This document shows, piece after piece, positions 13,801 through 13,933 of a stretch of DNA of 13,933 nt. Origin of the DNA: JAWXCB01 sp034440455. GTDB taxonomy: Bacteria > Bacteroidota > Bacteroidia > Chitinophagales > CAIOSU01. Location of the stretch: positions 1 through 13,933 of the forward strand of contig JAWXCB010000004.1 of NCBI GenBank assembly GCA_034440455.1. Direction: 5' to 3'. The notes beneath the pieces are model-generated. The model was given only the letters and a program-made list of their open reading frames with translations, was not told the DNA's origin and searched no databases. Both the position numbers and the translations under genes were made by a program. How positions within the stretch are numbered: position 1 is the stretch's first letter; each line of letters starts with the position of its first letter.

Positions 13801-13933
13801 CGTTTCCATTTACACCATTATTTCCATTAATACCATTTGCACCAGCGGAACCTTGCGCTCCGGCAGGACCTGTGAGATTTGCAGAGGTGAATGTGGAGCC
13901 ATCAGAATAAAGAAAAGTAAGCGTTCCGTTTCC
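10889..13933 (-). CDS. Collagen-like (Gly-X-Y) surface fibre protein with DUF7151-like inserts and tail-fibre-type C-terminus, 5' end missing
   Basis: The frame is open from the stop at 10889-10891 to the window edge, giving 1014 residues; a TTG near 13546 is internal, since in-frame codons continue upstream as Gly-X-Y repeats. The N-terminal two thirds consist of G-x-Q/A/T repeats (GPQGATG, GAQGPAG). Interruptions are: two 'YSDGS-x-FT-x-x-NLTG' modules, several 'DDQ-x-L-x-F ... GGN-(T/S)-(V/I)-DLS' beta modules, and two Cys-pair modules KSLLK...NCATGGRKIEVGLD...CNGA at about 12535-12697 and 12075-12232, which I recall as DUF7151. The C-terminal third has a NSGNVGIG...SPNNKLHV tail-fibre motif (about 11770-11829), then an ESPENWFEDFG domain and a charged helix. 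It is probably a trimeric, stalk-like cell-surface or exported fibre. No signal peptide can be judged, and no type IX secretion tail is visible. Confidence 0.9.
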   Translation of the reverse strand, partial: GNGTLTFLYSDGSTFTSANLTGPAGAQGSAGANGINGNNGVNGNDGAQGPQGIPGDPATDDQTLSFDTTSYSLSIVGGNTVDLGYITNGNPGPQGLAGNDGVGIVNTLDNLDGTFTFNYSDGSYFTTSNLTGQQGLQGISGVQGPAGTAGTQGSQGIQGPQGTAGATGPQGSAGANGVDGTNGVDGIDGAQGPQGIPGVAGAQGPQGIQGPQGTAGAVGPQGLTGAQGPAGLQGPQGDPATDDQSLVFDTLTYGLSITGGNTVDLSYITNGNPGPQGPQGPVGPQGPVGPQGTTGATGPQGLAGAQGPAGPQGITGATGSQGAVGAQGLTGPQGITGATGAIGSQGPTGATGPQGPAGPIGATGAQGLTGATGAMGATGPAGPQGITGPQGATGAQGPAGTTGATGAVGPQGTNGLKSLLKSTAEPAGANCATGGRKIEVGLDANSNNALDAGEISTTSFICNGATGTTGATGPAGPQGATGSQGLTGAAGPQGSQGLTGATGATGATGLQGPIGATGPQGAQGLTGANGATGATGPQGATGAQGIAGPTGATGPAGVTGATGSQGTAGQKSLLKTTAEAAGANCATGGRKIEVGLDTNNNGVLDAGEVTQTAYVCNGAQGPQGPAGSAATDDQTLTFNSSNNQLTISGGNSIDLSTLADNQTLSFNSSTGLLTIQDGNTVDLSAFFLDLDWKIVGNNMYNLNSGNVGIGVTSPNNKLHVVGAASAAFTPSPGNLPPPSAGSVLYALNNASSSNVSFGVYGETKSMSLASAGVVGVSTSNSSHEIGVLGDYGLWGAAVHALGWAGDWMPSLKDYGVWASLNFADGHAIYGKNNNIAATAFAVYAEGNFAATGTKNASVPTSLGNQLLYCMESPENWFEDFGNAKLVNGEINIDLDKLYLETVVIDAQHPMHVFIQEQGESNGLFVIPGTTGFTVKEKNSGTSNTSFSYRIVAKRANYQDHRFGMDPNFGYEDTRPKFHYIEPASTDPQIVKQQLEDARRQKEEQFKQMQEKGNK
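12075..12232 (-). repeat. DUF7151-like Cys-pair module, C-terminal copy
   Basis: Encodes QKSLLKTTAEAAGANCATGG, then RKIEVGLDTNNNGVLDAGEV and a VCNGAQG end. The two Cys residues probably form a disulfide, and DTNNNGVLD resembles a calcium loop. It interrupts the Gly-X-Y repeats and is a close copy of the module at 12535-12697. Confidence 0.7.
12535..12697 (-). repeat. DUF7151-like Cys-pair module, N-terminal copy
   Basis: Encodes LKSLLKSTAEPAGANCATGG, then RKIEVGLDANSNNALDAGEI and an ICNGATG end. It matches the other copy at nearly every position, with changes such as EPAG/EAAG and DANSNNALD/DTNNNGVLD. DNA-level similarity is also evident, so duplication within the gene is likely. Confidence 0.7.

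Overview
The window looks like chromosomal DNA of a member of the Bacteroidota, probably a Chitinophagales- or Sphingobacteriales-like bacterium or a metagenome-assembled relative. This rests on AT-rich spacers, start sites that mostly lack Shine-Dalgarno sequences, TAnnTTTG-type promoter boxes, a REP-associated transposase tail typical of the phylum, and protein families common there (helix-plus-FN3 protein, GSII-type glutamine synthetase, RhlE-type helicase with an Arg/Asn/Ser tail, giant Gly-X-Y surface protein). No rRNA, tRNA, CRISPR array or complete insertion sequence was seen.

Layout. Positions 1-123 hold the last 40 codons of a REP-associated tyrosine transposase. Two small REP-like palindromes follow (157-197), then a hierarchical 21-bp/84-bp repeat array (about 241-652). 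Positions 894-1511 encode a 205-residue protein with a helical N-terminal part and a C-terminal fibronectin type III domain; it has an unusually good ribosome binding site, and a structured 3' region and an intrinsic terminator follow. Positions 1984-6534 hold a three-gene + strand cluster: a 1000-residue outer-membrane beta-barrel protein with Ig-like N-terminal and SdrD/carboxypeptidase-regulatory-like C-terminal domains, a two-domain periplasmic chaperone-like protein, and a small exported subunit-like protein. I read this as a chaperone-usher-like surface-assembly cassette, and it is the most interesting unit here.

The rest lies on the - strand: GSII-type glutamine synthetase (7762-6731) with a strong terminator, a polytopic membrane protein of the polymerase/glycosyltransferase type (9102-7891, TTG start), a DEAD-box RNA helicase (10638-9202) with a 14-bp-stem terminator and a long leader containing a 10-bp inverted repeat, and a collagen-like surface protein whose reading frame stays open from its stop at 10889 to the window edge at 13933, so its N-terminus is missing.

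Biologically the window mixes housekeeping genes (nitrogen assimilation, RNA remodelling) with cell-surface genes (usher-like cassette, collagen-like fibre, membrane glycan-type protein). The + strand cluster and the - strand glutamine synthetase converge on the 6535-6730 spacer. All family calls are from reading motifs by eye; no search was run.
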